Assembly: GCF_965363235.1 (NCBI RefSeq)
Contig: NC_134840.1
Location: 83,982,916-84,046,915 of the forward strand
From: Mytilus galloprovincialis
Taxonomy: Eukaryota; Mollusca; Bivalvia; Mytilida; Mytilidae
Reading direction: 5' to 3'
Length of the DNA stretch: 64,000 bases
In this document: positions 23,800-33,726 of the stretch, piece by piece
Numbering within the stretch: the stretch's first letter is position 1
How the letters are laid out: every line of letters begins with the position of its first letter
Notes under the pieces: generated by a model
The model's input: only the letters and a program-made list of their open reading frames with translations
Databases searched by the model: none
What the model was told of the DNA's origin: nothing
Position numbers and translations under genes: made by a program

Positions 23800-24490
23800 T
23801 CCTCATCGAAAAAATGTCAACTTAACCATAGTTTTTTGTAAACTCCCGACCATAGAAAATTGAAACTCCATAAAGACTTCAGATTTTCAATGTCACAGCT
23901 ATTCCAACGTTATTTAAAACTGATAGTCCAATAAGCCCTAGGTATGAATTACACATGCAAGGACAGAGGTTTGAATAGTTTTACCAAATCATTATCTTTT
24001 GAACCCCGTACAATAAAAAATGGAATCCCTTTTTAACCTCAATTTTCCATTGTCCTAGCTATTAATACTACTTCATACATTATCATGATATAGAAATATT
24101 TGGTATGAATAAACTATGCTAGAAAAGATCGTAAAACATTTCAATATGCCATGATAATTTCCGCCCTATAGACCTAAAATTTTCAAATTATCATACCTAT
24201 TCCATATGAAGTTATATGACTTCTATAAGTATTCAGTATGCACATGTTTTTCTTAGCTATTGTATTTTTAACCCCTTCCATGGAAAATAGAACCCCTCTA
24301 AAGCCATAAGATTTTGTTTCCAATTTGCATAGCTATTCAAACTAAGTATGTAGTAATAAGCTTTAATAATCAATTGATATGGATAAACATGTTAGAAAAT
24401 GTAGTTTGACTGTTTTATTTTGTCAATGTATTTTGAACCCATACCATTGAAAATTGAACCTCTACCAATGCACATTTGACAATTAACAGT
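23800..24490. repeat. Degenerate tandem repeat, period about 190-200 bp
   Basis: Three to four diverged units each contain a phrase like 'gaacccc..acc.at..aaaattgaa.ccc', then 'ttttccat..tcctagctatt', then 'tatgaataaacatg'. The units are far apart in identity, so the array is old. Confidence 0.5.
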
Positions 24491-24589
24491 CGTATGAAGC
24501 AAATACATGTATATTATGCTCTTATGGTTTATATATTATGCACTATCTAAATACAAAACATAACTTATGTCCATTTATATGAATCAAAT

Positions 24590-25000
24590 TTTAACCCTAT
24601 ATTCGATATAAAAATAAGTAGAATGAGTATAATTGACAATGAAAAAGCACTCAACAAGAGAAAAAATGACGAAAGGAAAATCGATTTAAAAGAATAAGTT
24701 GACAGATCTTTACCAAAAATAAACCTTACCTTAAAATATAAGAGCATACATTACAGGCACGTGAACACATTCTACCGCATCCACACAGCACGAGTAAAAA
24801 ACCCTGCAGTAAATATAAAAATAACGTAGCATGATTGTCAATAAGAAAACTCTCAGCAAGAGACTAAAGGATAAATAGAAAATTGACATAATGGAATAAG
24901 TAGAAAGCTCTCTCACATATAAAGTATATGTAACTCTCACATCAAATTTCTGCACAAATTTAAATTCAGAGTCTGTAACATTGTTCAATAGTTGTATAAA
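24590..25000. repeat. Two diverged ~225-bp tandem units
   Basis: Both halves share 'aatataaaaataa', 'gaatgagtataattgacaat'-type sequence, 'ctcarcaagagaaw', 'aaaatcgatt/aaaattgaca' and 'gaataagtwgaaagmtct'. No gene is recognised. Confidence 0.45.
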
Positions 25001-25707
25001 CACTTTTCGTGTGTTACCCTTAAGAAGCTTTTTAAATAATCTACGTTGTGCTCTTTGGAGTATTAGATCAGGTGATCTGAATGTTATCAGTACTGATCTG
25101 AATGTTATCAGTACTAATAAATCTTCCGGGTAGCCATATTTGAATTCGACATAAATTGAGGTATGTTGAACTTTTGAATTACCTTTTGTTCGTAGATATT
25201 AATAAAACTGGATGTAAAATAATGACAAACAGGCAAAAACGAACTTCCATTTCCATTGTCCTTCGTAAAAAATGCACTTAATAAACTGACATAGTATTAA
25301 AACAGCAAAGATAATGAATAAAAGAAATGGGCCATTTTGTACATATACCAAGCGGAAACTTTGTGAAAAGCATAATTGTTTATAGTCTCATTGCATTAAA
25401 TAGAAAAAGATTACTTACTCGTTTTTCTATGATATGCTAGCGTTGTTTACAAAAAGTCCTAGACAACATTTAAATTACATAAAACCTCGTGCAGAGTCAC
25501 TAAAGTCGAGTGCGCCTTAGAAGGTGTACTTGAATTGGCCCATCTTTATATTTGTTTTTAGGTTCGTGTGTACCCTTAAGGTTCATGTGGACCCTATGGC
25601 TAAAATGCCCGTATTTTCACCTCAAAATTTACTCTGAGTACAGACAAACCTGCGCATCTGTAAAAAATTTCAGGCATAGCATGCCCTAGATAAATAAATT
25701 TCAAATA

Positions 25708-26690
25708 TCTATACTATTAAACGAGAAGACCTCATTTTGGGTGTCGCTTCTCTTCTTTCCACAATAAATTAATCAACACGCCTCTGTGTCCTATAGGTAC
25801 AGTACATAGTCGCATTTGTCATCCATTCATATGATTATTCAGATTGAGTTATTTTGGGAGAAAAACGAGAAAAAGGGCATCCGGATATTGTCCCGTCATT
25901 GGACGAAATTTTAAGTCAGATTAGACTTCCGGTTTGCGTTTTTCTGTATACTTTGAACATACATATACTACAAATTTAACTTTATAAAGTGTATTTTAAT
26001 TCTATCTGCTATCATTTTCAAGTTTATTATCCACGGCGGTCACAGAGTTTATCAAATAGAGAGTCTGTATACTATATCAATGACCACCATGGATCGATTA
26101 GTAAACTTAGAATTGAAAGTAAATAGACTTTATTTATATAGTCATTAAATCTTTTACAAAATTCATTGATTACAAAACAAAAAAGAAGATGTGGTATGAT
26201 TGCCATGTCGTGACAACTCTCCACAAGAGACCAAAATGACACAGAAATTAACAACTATAGGTCACCATACGGCCTTCAACAACGAGCAAAGCCCATACCG
26301 CATACTCAGCTTTAAAAAGCCCCAAAATGACGATGTAAAACAATTCAAACGAGAAAACTAGCGGCCTTATTTGTGTACAAAAAATGAGCGAAAAACAAAT
26401 ATGTAACGCATAAACAAACGACAACCACTGAATTACAGGCTCCTTACTTAAATGTTCACAACATACTAAAGATATGTTCATATTGAAATTGATAGAAAAC
26501 CAAAAATTAGGAATTTAGGAAATATAGGAGGAGGGATAAAAAAAAAATTTCTATCCCCAATAACCTCATGACTCATGATACGTTTGCTGAAATTCTCCAG
26601 TCATTCAATATTTTACAAAATTCTTCAAACAACACTTTACATACTTTAAACTACGATCTGAATGCCCGCGATTTCGCGGGTGTGTTCTAG
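25708..26690 (+). mobile_element. Non-autonomous Helitron, 983 bp, with verified empty site
   Basis: The left end is TCTATACTATTAAACGAG. The right end has the hairpin CCCGCGA-TT-TCGCGGG (26665-26680) followed six bases later by CTAG at 26687-26690. The element lies between A (25707) and T (26691) with no target duplication, as Helitrons do. The neighbouring inverted element B lacks it: its reverse complement reads straight through 'tttcaaata^tgtttta' (junction 28220/28221). No Rep/helicase coding sequence is present. An R1 repeat (26185-26448) lies within it. Confidence 0.88.
26185..26448 (+). repeat. Dispersed repeat family R1, the most complete copy
   Basis: Runs from AAGAAGATGTGGTATGATTG through 'ctccacaagagaccaaaatg', 'cataccgcatactcagc', 'acgacaaccactgaattaca' to GGCTCCTTAC. 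It lies inside the Helitron, either inserted into it or carried as part of its interior. Confidence 0.75.
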
Positions 26691-27272
26691 TGTTTAATGA
26701 TTTAGAAAAATAAAAACTTACCAGGATTTTGCCGTGCACTTTTTTTCATTCCTCCAGAAGGTGCCAAAATAAACTAAGTTGGGAAACAGGTTTGAGAACT
26801 TCCCCACAGGTAATAATTGAAGTGAGCTGTATTGCTTGACACGGACATGAGATGGACAATAGATACCTGACAATAATTGGTTATTTAAACTGTGTACCAG
26901 AGTGGACCATATCAAGGTAAACTCAACTGTTTGTTAATTTTACCATCTTCTGTAGGGACGAAAAAAAGTGTACGGCAAAATCCAGTTAAGTTATGAATTT
27001 TCTAAATCATACAATGCATTTGAATTCTATTTATCTAGGGCATGCTATGCCTTAAAACTTTTCCAGATGCACAGGTTTGCCTGTACTCATAGTAAATTTT
27101 GAGGTGAAAATACGGCCATTTTAGCCATAGGGTCCACATGAACCTTAAAATGGCTGTGTTTTTACCTCAAAATGTGTTTTTACCTCAAAATGTTGTCTGA
27201 GTACAGACAAACATGTGCATCTGGAAAAGTTTTAAGGCATAGCATGTTCTATATAAATAAAATTCCAATATG

Positions 27273-27883
27273 TGACGTGCTTCTTTCGCTTTATGAACAA
27301 ACCCATGCTCTAAATCCAATAAAATGTGTTTCCACATGCGTATATTGACTACTTCAGCATAATGAATTTTATCAAATCACCATGCACTTAATAGATTTCC
27401 TTAACTTCAAAACACTTTTAAACTCTTAAATGGTGCACATGATGTTACTAATTCATTTATTATGACTGTAAAGTGTCCATTCCGAAATTGACATATTTGA
27501 CAGATACGACAAACGTTCGTGTTGGCTGTTCAAACTCCTCCCTCTGAAAAATCAAAGTGACAGCCGCTTGATTCTTTACAAACAAAACAGGGAGGTTCGT
27601 GGAAGAGCCTAAACAAACGCTTTTACACTTATACTTATCGGACATAGAAATAACTTTAATTGTCCTATTCAGAATCGAAATAATTGATGCGTGATATACT
27701 TTATTGTAGTTTTAACATGGGTAAGCATTATATTCGTGTTATTTTAGCACATGGGTAAGCATTATATTCGTGTTATTTTAGTCCTCATTATCGCTCGGGC
27801 AAAAATAATCACGAATATAATGCCTACCCATGTTAAAACTACAAGAAAGTATAGCTTTCATTAATTATTTCTTAATTCAAATG
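27273..27883. mobile_element. ~0.6-kb insertion in the left arm of element B
   Basis: The arm of B is interrupted between AATTCCAATATG (27261-27272) and AATTCAAATG (27874-27883), which are themselves similar and may be a decayed target-site duplication. The insert shows no recognised coding sequence and includes the hairpin element at 27695-27853 near its right end. The family is unknown. Confidence 0.5.
27695..27853. repeat. Fold-back element with ~45-bp arms and a duplicated arm segment
   Basis: The arm TATACTTTATTGTAGTTTTA then ACATGGGTAAGCATTATATT recurs inverted at the right (ending AACTACAAGAAAGTATA). In the left arm the 33-bp segment starting ACATGGGTAAGCATTATATT occurs twice in tandem. 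The loop reads 'cctcattatcgctcgggc'. Capable of forming a long hairpin; typical of a MITE with arm-internal duplication. Confidence 0.75.
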
Positions 27884-28339
27884 CATTGTATGATTTAGAA
27901 AATTAATAACTTAAAAACTTAACTGGATTTTGCGGTGCACTTTTTTTCGTCCTTCTAGAAGATGATCATACCATTAACAAACAGTTGAGTTTCACTTGAT
28001 ATGGTCCACTCAGGTACATAGTTTAAATCACTAATTATTGTCAGGTATCTATTGTCCATCTATTGTCCATGTCAATTATAACAGCTCACTTTAATTATTA
28101 CCTGTTGGGAAGTTCTCCAACCTTTTTCCGAACTTAGTTTATTTTGGCACCTTCTGGAGGAATGAAAAAAAGTGCAACGCAAAATCCTGTTAAGTTTTAA
28201 TTTTTCTAAAACATAAAACATATTTGAAATAAACTTATCTAGGGCATGCTATGCCTTAGTATTTTCCAACTGCATAGATTTGTCTGTAAATTTTAAGATA
28301 AAATCAGCCATTTTAGGCAAAGGGTCCACATGAACCTTA

Positions 28340-29468
28340 AATGGGCACTAGCCGTCTAATTCATGATCATCGATTTTAATTGAATTCTAATATTTGATTT
28401 ATAACAATGTAAAACATTTATCCAAACTTTTAAAAGTCTAAAATAAACAATTAACAGGGCACGCCAATACGTAGCGTCATTTCGTGTGTATTTTAGTCTA
28501 AACGCCATCTAATTAACTATCGAGATGACCTCCTCTAAAGTCATCCGATGACCATATAAGCGATGTAAACATAACTGAATAGATTCAGCAAACTCGTGCT
28601 GTTGGATTTTTCTATGTCTATTTAATTTCATATTATAGACGAAAAATAAATGCTAATCATCGTTTTTACCTGTATAAAATGATTTTTTTTGTGGATCGAA
28701 TCAGTCAATCAAATGATTTACCTTAGTTTCACTTTCAATTTTTACATTCTTTTCCTTTGAATAACTTTACACATACAATTCACGTGTTATCCATCTCAAG
28801 CTGAGGGGTGTTAAATTGAAGTTCACATGAATACGGATTCAATGAGGTCGAATGATTCACTTGCAAGTGAATAATTCATAATCAATGATTTTTAAGCTTA
28901 TTTTGACTGGCTGCTAAAAGCGATTTATTATTTCACTATTTGATTTCATTAATGACTGAGCAAAAAACAAATATATCAGATTTTTTATATATCTCGTAGC
29001 TAGTGCCCCTTTAACCCCACTTCAACTCTAAAACTGTGTCGGTTTTCCATTGTAATACTGTATTATTTTTTTCAATACAAAAAGTGGTAACATACCATTT
29101 GATCATTTAGTACTATAGTATCATTAAATTTGCACAAATATGTTGCATTACTATATATATATATATACTTATGATAATATAAGTGTAGTTATAGAGCTTA
29201 ATTATAGAACTATTGTTATTATTTTTGTCGGCGTATAATCTGTCGTAAAGTTTATCAGTCAGCTTTTCCTTAAAAGAACGGCATAACCAGTTCATGACTA
29301 CATTAGGTCATGTTCATTCATTCTAATGGTGACTTGTTTACAAATTATTTTTGTTTGCCAACCTGCTAGACTAGAAATGTCATCAAAGCAAAATGCACAT
29401 TCTGATCAACAATTTTGAGTCTGTCTATACAACTAAAAAGGGTCATTTAATAAAATGTATACCGAGGC
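28340..29468. other. Intergenic sequence, no gene recognised
   Basis: AT-rich sequence with an (AT)n tract at 29150-29168. No exon or complete repeat was identified. Confidence 0.35.
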
Positions 29469-29513
29469 CAAATATTTTTAAATTATTCGAATTGAAAGAA
29501 CGCAATTTTGACC
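29469..29513. repeat. Target-site duplication of the LINE, 3'-side copy
   Basis: The 45-bp sequence starting CAAATATTTTTAAATTATTC and ending CGCAATTTTGACC is identical to 31904-31948. It lies immediately next to the T-run (poly-A tail on the minus strand) of the LINE. Confidence 0.85.
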
Positions 29514-31903
29514 TTTTTTTTTTTTTTTTTTTTTAACACTTGAATATAAATTTATTGCACTAAAGCTGTTAACAATGACCTTACCGCTACAGCTTTAACT
29601 GTAAGGTACCCTGAAATAGTTAGTATCTATAAGAACAGGGTTTCATATAGATAAGTATTTTTTCTTAAATTTTATATTAGTATATTACAATTAAATACAA
29701 TGTTCAATAATAATGTAATACAATTCAGTACCCTGATCTGAAATAAATGATATATTTTCCTTCTATACATGTAATCAAATTAAATAACGCCCATTTAATA
29801 CTCTTATCCGAAATTGAATGTTTGGTGTCAATTATCTCGTTTAAAAATTACATGATTTAAGAGTGTGTGACATCGATTTTCTTGATCGGAAGGTTTACCT
29901 TGTTTAAAGGTGAGAGAGAGCATGCTTTTTAATGTATGTATGTTGAATTAGGCTACTTTACTTCTTTTTTATTTGGATTTTAAACATTTTAGGTGAGTCT
30001 TTTCTTTATTTTTATTTATTTAGTTAAAGTGTTCAGGAAATATCTTCTTTAAGAGTGTTTTATTTTGGAGAAATTAAAGTTTGAAGCACTTGGACTGTAG
30101 TATATTCTTGTAGATTGTAGGATCTTAAGTATTCGTCCAGTTCAACTTTAAACAGATTGAATACATTAGTAGATTTATTTCTCTGATCGGATACATAGTA
30201 TGATTTGTAGATAGCAAATCCTATAAGTGTCAGAATTATATTGAATCCGATATACTCATTATCTGTTATTTTGTAGCCTATTACAATGTCTTTTAAGTTA
30301 ATGTTTTTGTTAAAATTCATTTGAGATAAGATTTTATTAATGATTTCCCAAAATTCTTTTAGAAATTTACATTCGATAAAAAAGTGTTGATACGTGTCTT
30401 TGAGTTGACAAAGTTGACAAAACGGACTAGTTACGATTTTCCATTTATAGAGATTATCTCTATTCGGTAAAATGCAAGTTATTAGTTTCCACCTAAACAT
30501 TTTAAGTTTATTAAGTTTTAAATGTTGGTGTATAAACTTAAACATATATTTGGTAAAGTCATAATTTATTTCTAATTCATTTTTCCATTTATTTATGCCA
30601 ATGTTTGGAGAAATTTTTTTTTGAACGAGCAATTGATACACGTTTTTGTTGCTTAAATTTTCAATTTTAATGTTTTCTTTGTTTATATTGATAAATAATC
30701 TGTTAAAATTTACTTTTGATTTGATGGATTCTTCTGTAGCTAAAATTTTTAGCCATGAGGTTGGAATTGAGTTTTTTACTTTTGAAATTTCTGCTATCCA
30801 ATTTTTAGTGTTTCGCAGTTTTCTAAATATTTTATCTTGGGCAATTTTTCCATTATCGTCAATAATATCGTTAATGTAAATAAAATCACTGTGTATCCAG
30901 TTATGCATAATAAGCGGCTTGTTTTGAAATTTTATAAATTTATTACCCCAGATAACTTGCTTTCTTATTTCGGCAAAGTTTTTCAATTCTGTGATGTTCG
31001 TTTCATGAAATAAAATCCAACTTTTTATTATTTCTAAGTAAAATTCTGGAATGTCCTTAGTTATGTAATCTAGTTTTTTTAAAGTTTGGTTATTTAAATT
31101 CATTCTAAAAATGAGGAAATTAGAACCTAATTTACTTAAAAATAATTTTGGTATCAATGTCCAATTTTCTTGTTTTGCCTGTAGCAATCTAGAGACCCAT
31201 CTTATTTGAAGAGAGGAGAAATAGCTTTTTATGTCGGTCATTTTAAGCCCTCCCTGGTTATAATCTGCTACCAAAGTATGTCTTTTAACTTTGTCTTTCT
31301 TATTGTTCCATATAAAACCAAAAATTTCTCTTTCTATATCAACTATTTTTGAGTTACTTAAAGCTGTAACATTTGCTAAAAAAGTAAATTGTGGTATAAT
31401 GAGAGTTTTAACTATTAGAATTTTGCCTAAAATGGTTAAGTTTCTTTTTTTCCACGATGTTATCAGGTTTCGACTCTTTTCAAATCTTGTATCCCAATTT
31501 AATTTTTCACAATCTTTTTTATTAATGCCGAAATATATACCTAGCACTTTTACAGGTTTGTCCGTGAATTTAATTTCATCTACTTTATCTCTACAATGCT
31601 TTAGTTTACCAATCCAAATTCCTTCCGTTTTATTTTTGTTTAGTTGTAATCCAGAAAAAGTTCCAAAAATTTCGATTATATTTAATGCTGTTCGGATTTC
31701 TTCTTTAGATTTTAGGAATAGAGTTGTATCATCAGCCACTTGCGTGATTTTTAAGCAATGTGTTTTACTATCAATTTTTAATTCTATGCCTGTTATATTT
31801 TTGTTTTGCCTTAGTTGGTTAGCCATTATTTCTACTGACATTACGAAAAGTATAGAAGAGCACGGGCATCCCTGTCGGATACCTCTTAGGGGTCTAAAGG
31901 GGG
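29514..31903 (-). mobile_element. 5'-truncated L1/Tx1-like LINE with poly-A tail
   Basis: On the minus strand the insert begins inside ORF2, runs through a ~525-bp 3' untranslated part and ends in a ~21-base poly-A (T-run 29514-29534). It is bracketed by an identical 45-bp direct repeat. The reading frame is intact from the truncation point to its stop. 5' truncation, poly-A and target duplication together show insertion by target-primed reverse transcription, and identity of the duplication indicates a young insertion. Forty-five bases is longer than usual for LINE target duplications. Confidence 0.9.
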
Positions 31904-31940
31904 CAAATATTTTTAAATTATTCGAATTGAAAGAACGCAA
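30060..31940 (-). CDS. LINE ORF2 C-terminal part: reverse transcriptase and zinc-knuckle region
   Basis: A single open frame of 626 codons. The first ~13 residues (MRSFNSNNLKIFA) are read from the target-site duplication, so the apparent start Met is host DNA and not the element's own start. LINE sequence begins at about FRPLRGIRQGCP, the conserved RT motif upstream of the catalytic loop. The loop is QVADDTTLF (residues ~67-75), with both catalytic aspartates but Val in place of the usual Tyr/Phe. Thumb and connection regions follow. Near residues 505-525 there is a CxxC...H...C cluster typical of the zinc-binding region after LINE RTs. The endonuclease domain and fingers are absent, so the fragment cannot be an autonomous element. 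The clade call (L1/Tx1 group) is from motif style only. Confidence 0.85.
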   Translation of the reverse strand: MRSFNSNNLKIFAPFRPLRGIRQGCPCSSILFVMSVEIMANQLRQNKNITGIELKIDSKTHCLKITQVADDTTLFLKSKEEIRTALNIIEIFGTFSGLQLNKNKTEGIWIGKLKHCRDKVDEIKFTDKPVKVLGIYFGINKKDCEKLNWDTRFEKSRNLITSWKKRNLTILGKILIVKTLIIPQFTFLANVTALSNSKIVDIEREIFGFIWNNKKDKVKRHTLVADYNQGGLKMTDIKSYFSSLQIRWVSRLLQAKQENWTLIPKLFLSKLGSNFLIFRMNLNNQTLKKLDYITKDIPEFYLEIIKSWILFHETNITELKNFAEIRKQVIWGNKFIKFQNKPLIMHNWIHSDFIYINDIIDDNGKIAQDKIFRKLRNTKNWIAEISKVKNSIPTSWLKILATEESIKSKVNFNRLFININKENIKIENLSNKNVYQLLVQKKISPNIGINKWKNELEINYDFTKYMFKFIHQHLKLNKLKMFRWKLITCILPNRDNLYKWKIVTSPFCQLCQLKDTYQHFFIECKFLKEFWEIINKILSQMNFNKNINLKDIVIGYKITDNEYIGFNIILTLIGFAIYKSYYVSDQRNKSTNVFNLFKVELDEYLRSYNLQEYTTVQVLQTLISPK

Positions 31941-31948
31941 TTTTGACC
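31904..31948. repeat. Target-site duplication of the LINE, 5'-side copy
   Basis: Identical to 29469-29513. On the minus strand it is read as the first codons of the 626-codon frame, a chance fusion of host sequence with the LINE frame. Confidence 0.85.
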
Positions 31949-32094
31949 TAATGGTTTAATAAAGTAACTTTTCATAGTGTCTTGTAGATTTCTACGCATG
32001 TATGCTATGTGCCCTCCTGGGCCCTAATTTGGTGAATACAAATATTCTATTCTGTTCTGTAGACGAAATATGTGCATATACACATATTTATGAG

Positions 32095-32560
32095 TCTGGT
32101 ATCTTTGATGATTTTTGTCGAGCCTGCAACTTTTGTTGCAGAAAGCTCGACATAGGGATAGTGATCCGGCGGCGACGACTACGATGGCGTTAGCTAACTT
32201 CTTAATAGTTATCAAAAGTACCAGGATTACAATTTTATACGCCAGACGCGCGTTTCGTCTACATAAGACTCATCAGTGACGCTCAGATCGAAATAGTTAA
32301 AAAGCCAAATAAATACAAAGTTGAAGAGCATTGAGGATCCAAAATTCCAAAAAGTTGTGCCAAATACGGCTAAGGTAATCTACTCCTGGGGTAAGAAAAT
32401 CCTTAGTTTTTCGAAAAATTCAAAGTTTTGTAAACAGAAAATTTATAAAAATGACCATATAATTGATATTCATGTCAACACCGAAGTGCTGACTACTGGG
32501 CTGGTGATACCCTCGGGGACGAAACGTCCACCAGCAGTGGTAAAAGCTTTATATTTTAGA
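32095..32560. repeat. Dispersed bivalve repeats with palindromic core
   Basis: A hairpin-like block ('gcctgcaacttttgttgcag', then 'aaagctcgacatagggatag') is followed by 'tacgccagacgcgcgtttcg' and 'taagactcatcagtgacgct'. I recognise both blocks as recurring in mussel and oyster DNA. The coding-like frames over them are not supported. Confidence 0.5.
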
Positions 32561-32699
32561 AGGTGGAAAACCTGGATGCCTCATACTTTGTATTTAGATG
32601 CCTCATGTTACGAACTTTCCGTCAGATTTTTTTTTGTAAATTCTCTCTTGTTATAAGTAATAAGATAACTATATTTGGTATGTGCGTAACTTGCAAGGT

Positions 32700-33410
32700 C
32701 CTCATGCCCGTCAGACAGTTTTCACTTGACCTCGACCTCATTTCATGGATCAGTGAACAAGGTTAAGTTTTGGTGGTCGTCCATATCTCAGATACTATAA
32801 GCAATAGGTCTAGTATATTCGATGTATAGACTGACTGTAAGGTGTACATGTCCAACTGGCAGGTGTCATTTGACCTTGACCTCATTTTCATGGTTCAGTG
32901 GTAATAGTTAAGTTTTTGTGTTTCGGTCTGTTTTTTCTTATACTATATGCAATAGGTCTACTATATTTTGTGTATGGATTGATTGTAAGGTGTACATGTC
33001 TAGCTTACATGTATCATCTTACCTTGACCTTATTTTCATGGTTATCAGTGGTCAAAGTTAAGTTTTTGAGTTTTGGTCTATTTTCCTAATACTATATGCA
33101 ATAGGTCATCTATATTTGGTGTCTGGAAATATTTTATGATTTTAATGTCAGTTTCACAGATTTTATTTGACCTTGACCTCACTTTCACGGTTCATTGCTA
33201 AATGTTAAGTATTTGTGTTTTGGTCTGTTTCTCTTAATTTATAAGCAATAGGTCAACTATATTTGTTGTATTGAAGAATTGGTAGCTGTACATATCTGCC
33301 TGGCATGGTTCATCTGACCTTGACCTCATTTTCATGGTTTATTGATCAATGTTTAGTTTTCTTGGTTAACGTTGAGTTTATGTGACAGTTGTAATAAAGC
33401 TTTTATAATC
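32700..33410. repeat. ~146-bp tandem repeat, about five units
   Basis: The phrase TGACCTTGACCTCATTTTCA recurs near 32725, 32873, 33017, 33167 and 33315, each followed by 'tggttcagtg..aa.gttaag', 'tttttgtgttttggtctgtt' and 'atgcaataggtctactatat'. Spacing is about 144-150 bp. The units differ by small indels and substitutions, so the array is not recent. It ends ~300 bp before the B-box gene. Confidence 0.85.
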
Positions 33411-33726
33411 AGAACTATCAGCATGTATTGATATCAATAAGTAGTAAAGAAGACGAGACATTTCAGCGTGTGCACTCTTGTTTTTTCTTTAGAAATTCCT
33501 TTCAATTGACAATCAGGGCGGTCATTAACATAAATTAAATCGTCATCAACTACTGATAGAACGTTTTTGCTGAAACCAAGATAAAAACATCTGCTAAAGC
33601 ATACTCTTGCCAATTTGAATCAAAACTTCCTGGGAAAATATTTATAAAGTCCAAATGCCAGGGATGTGTAAGCACGTTATTGATAAAAATACAACTAAAA
33701 GTGGTTTTTTTTGTTTGTTCCAGATC

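Larger units (their letters stand above)
25580..27144. mobile_element. Long-TIR miniature element A, TTAA-flanked, carrying a Helitron
   Basis: Both ends begin GGTTCATGTGGACCCTATGG (second copy inverted), and TTAA lies directly outside each end (25576-25579, 27145-27148). The inverted repeats are long, ~120 bp and then patchily further, including AGGCATAGCATGCCCTAGAT and, inside, GGATTTTGCCGTGCACTTTT. Without the Helitron at 25708-26690 the element is ~580 bp. It is non-coding. TTAA duplication points to a piggyBac-type mechanism, but because TTAA is palindromic it could instead be part of the inverted repeat. A second inverted copy (B) follows immediately. Confidence 0.75.
27149..28336. mobile_element. 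Long-TIR miniature element B, adjacent and inverted to A
   Basis: Its right end is GGGTCCACATGAACC followed by TTAA (28337-28340). Its left terminal ~22 bp are missing where it abuts element A, but 'tttttacctcaaaatg', 'gagtacagacaaac' and 'aggcatagcatg' are present. Its centre (27900-28200) is the reverse complement of the centre of A. A ~0.6-kb insertion (27273-27883) interrupts its left arm. It preserves the unoccupied site of the Helitron found in A. Confidence 0.7.

Noticed and set aside
31291-31959. 222-codon plus-strand frame
   Set aside because: It is antisense to the LINE reverse transcriptase frame and has no protein-like motif.
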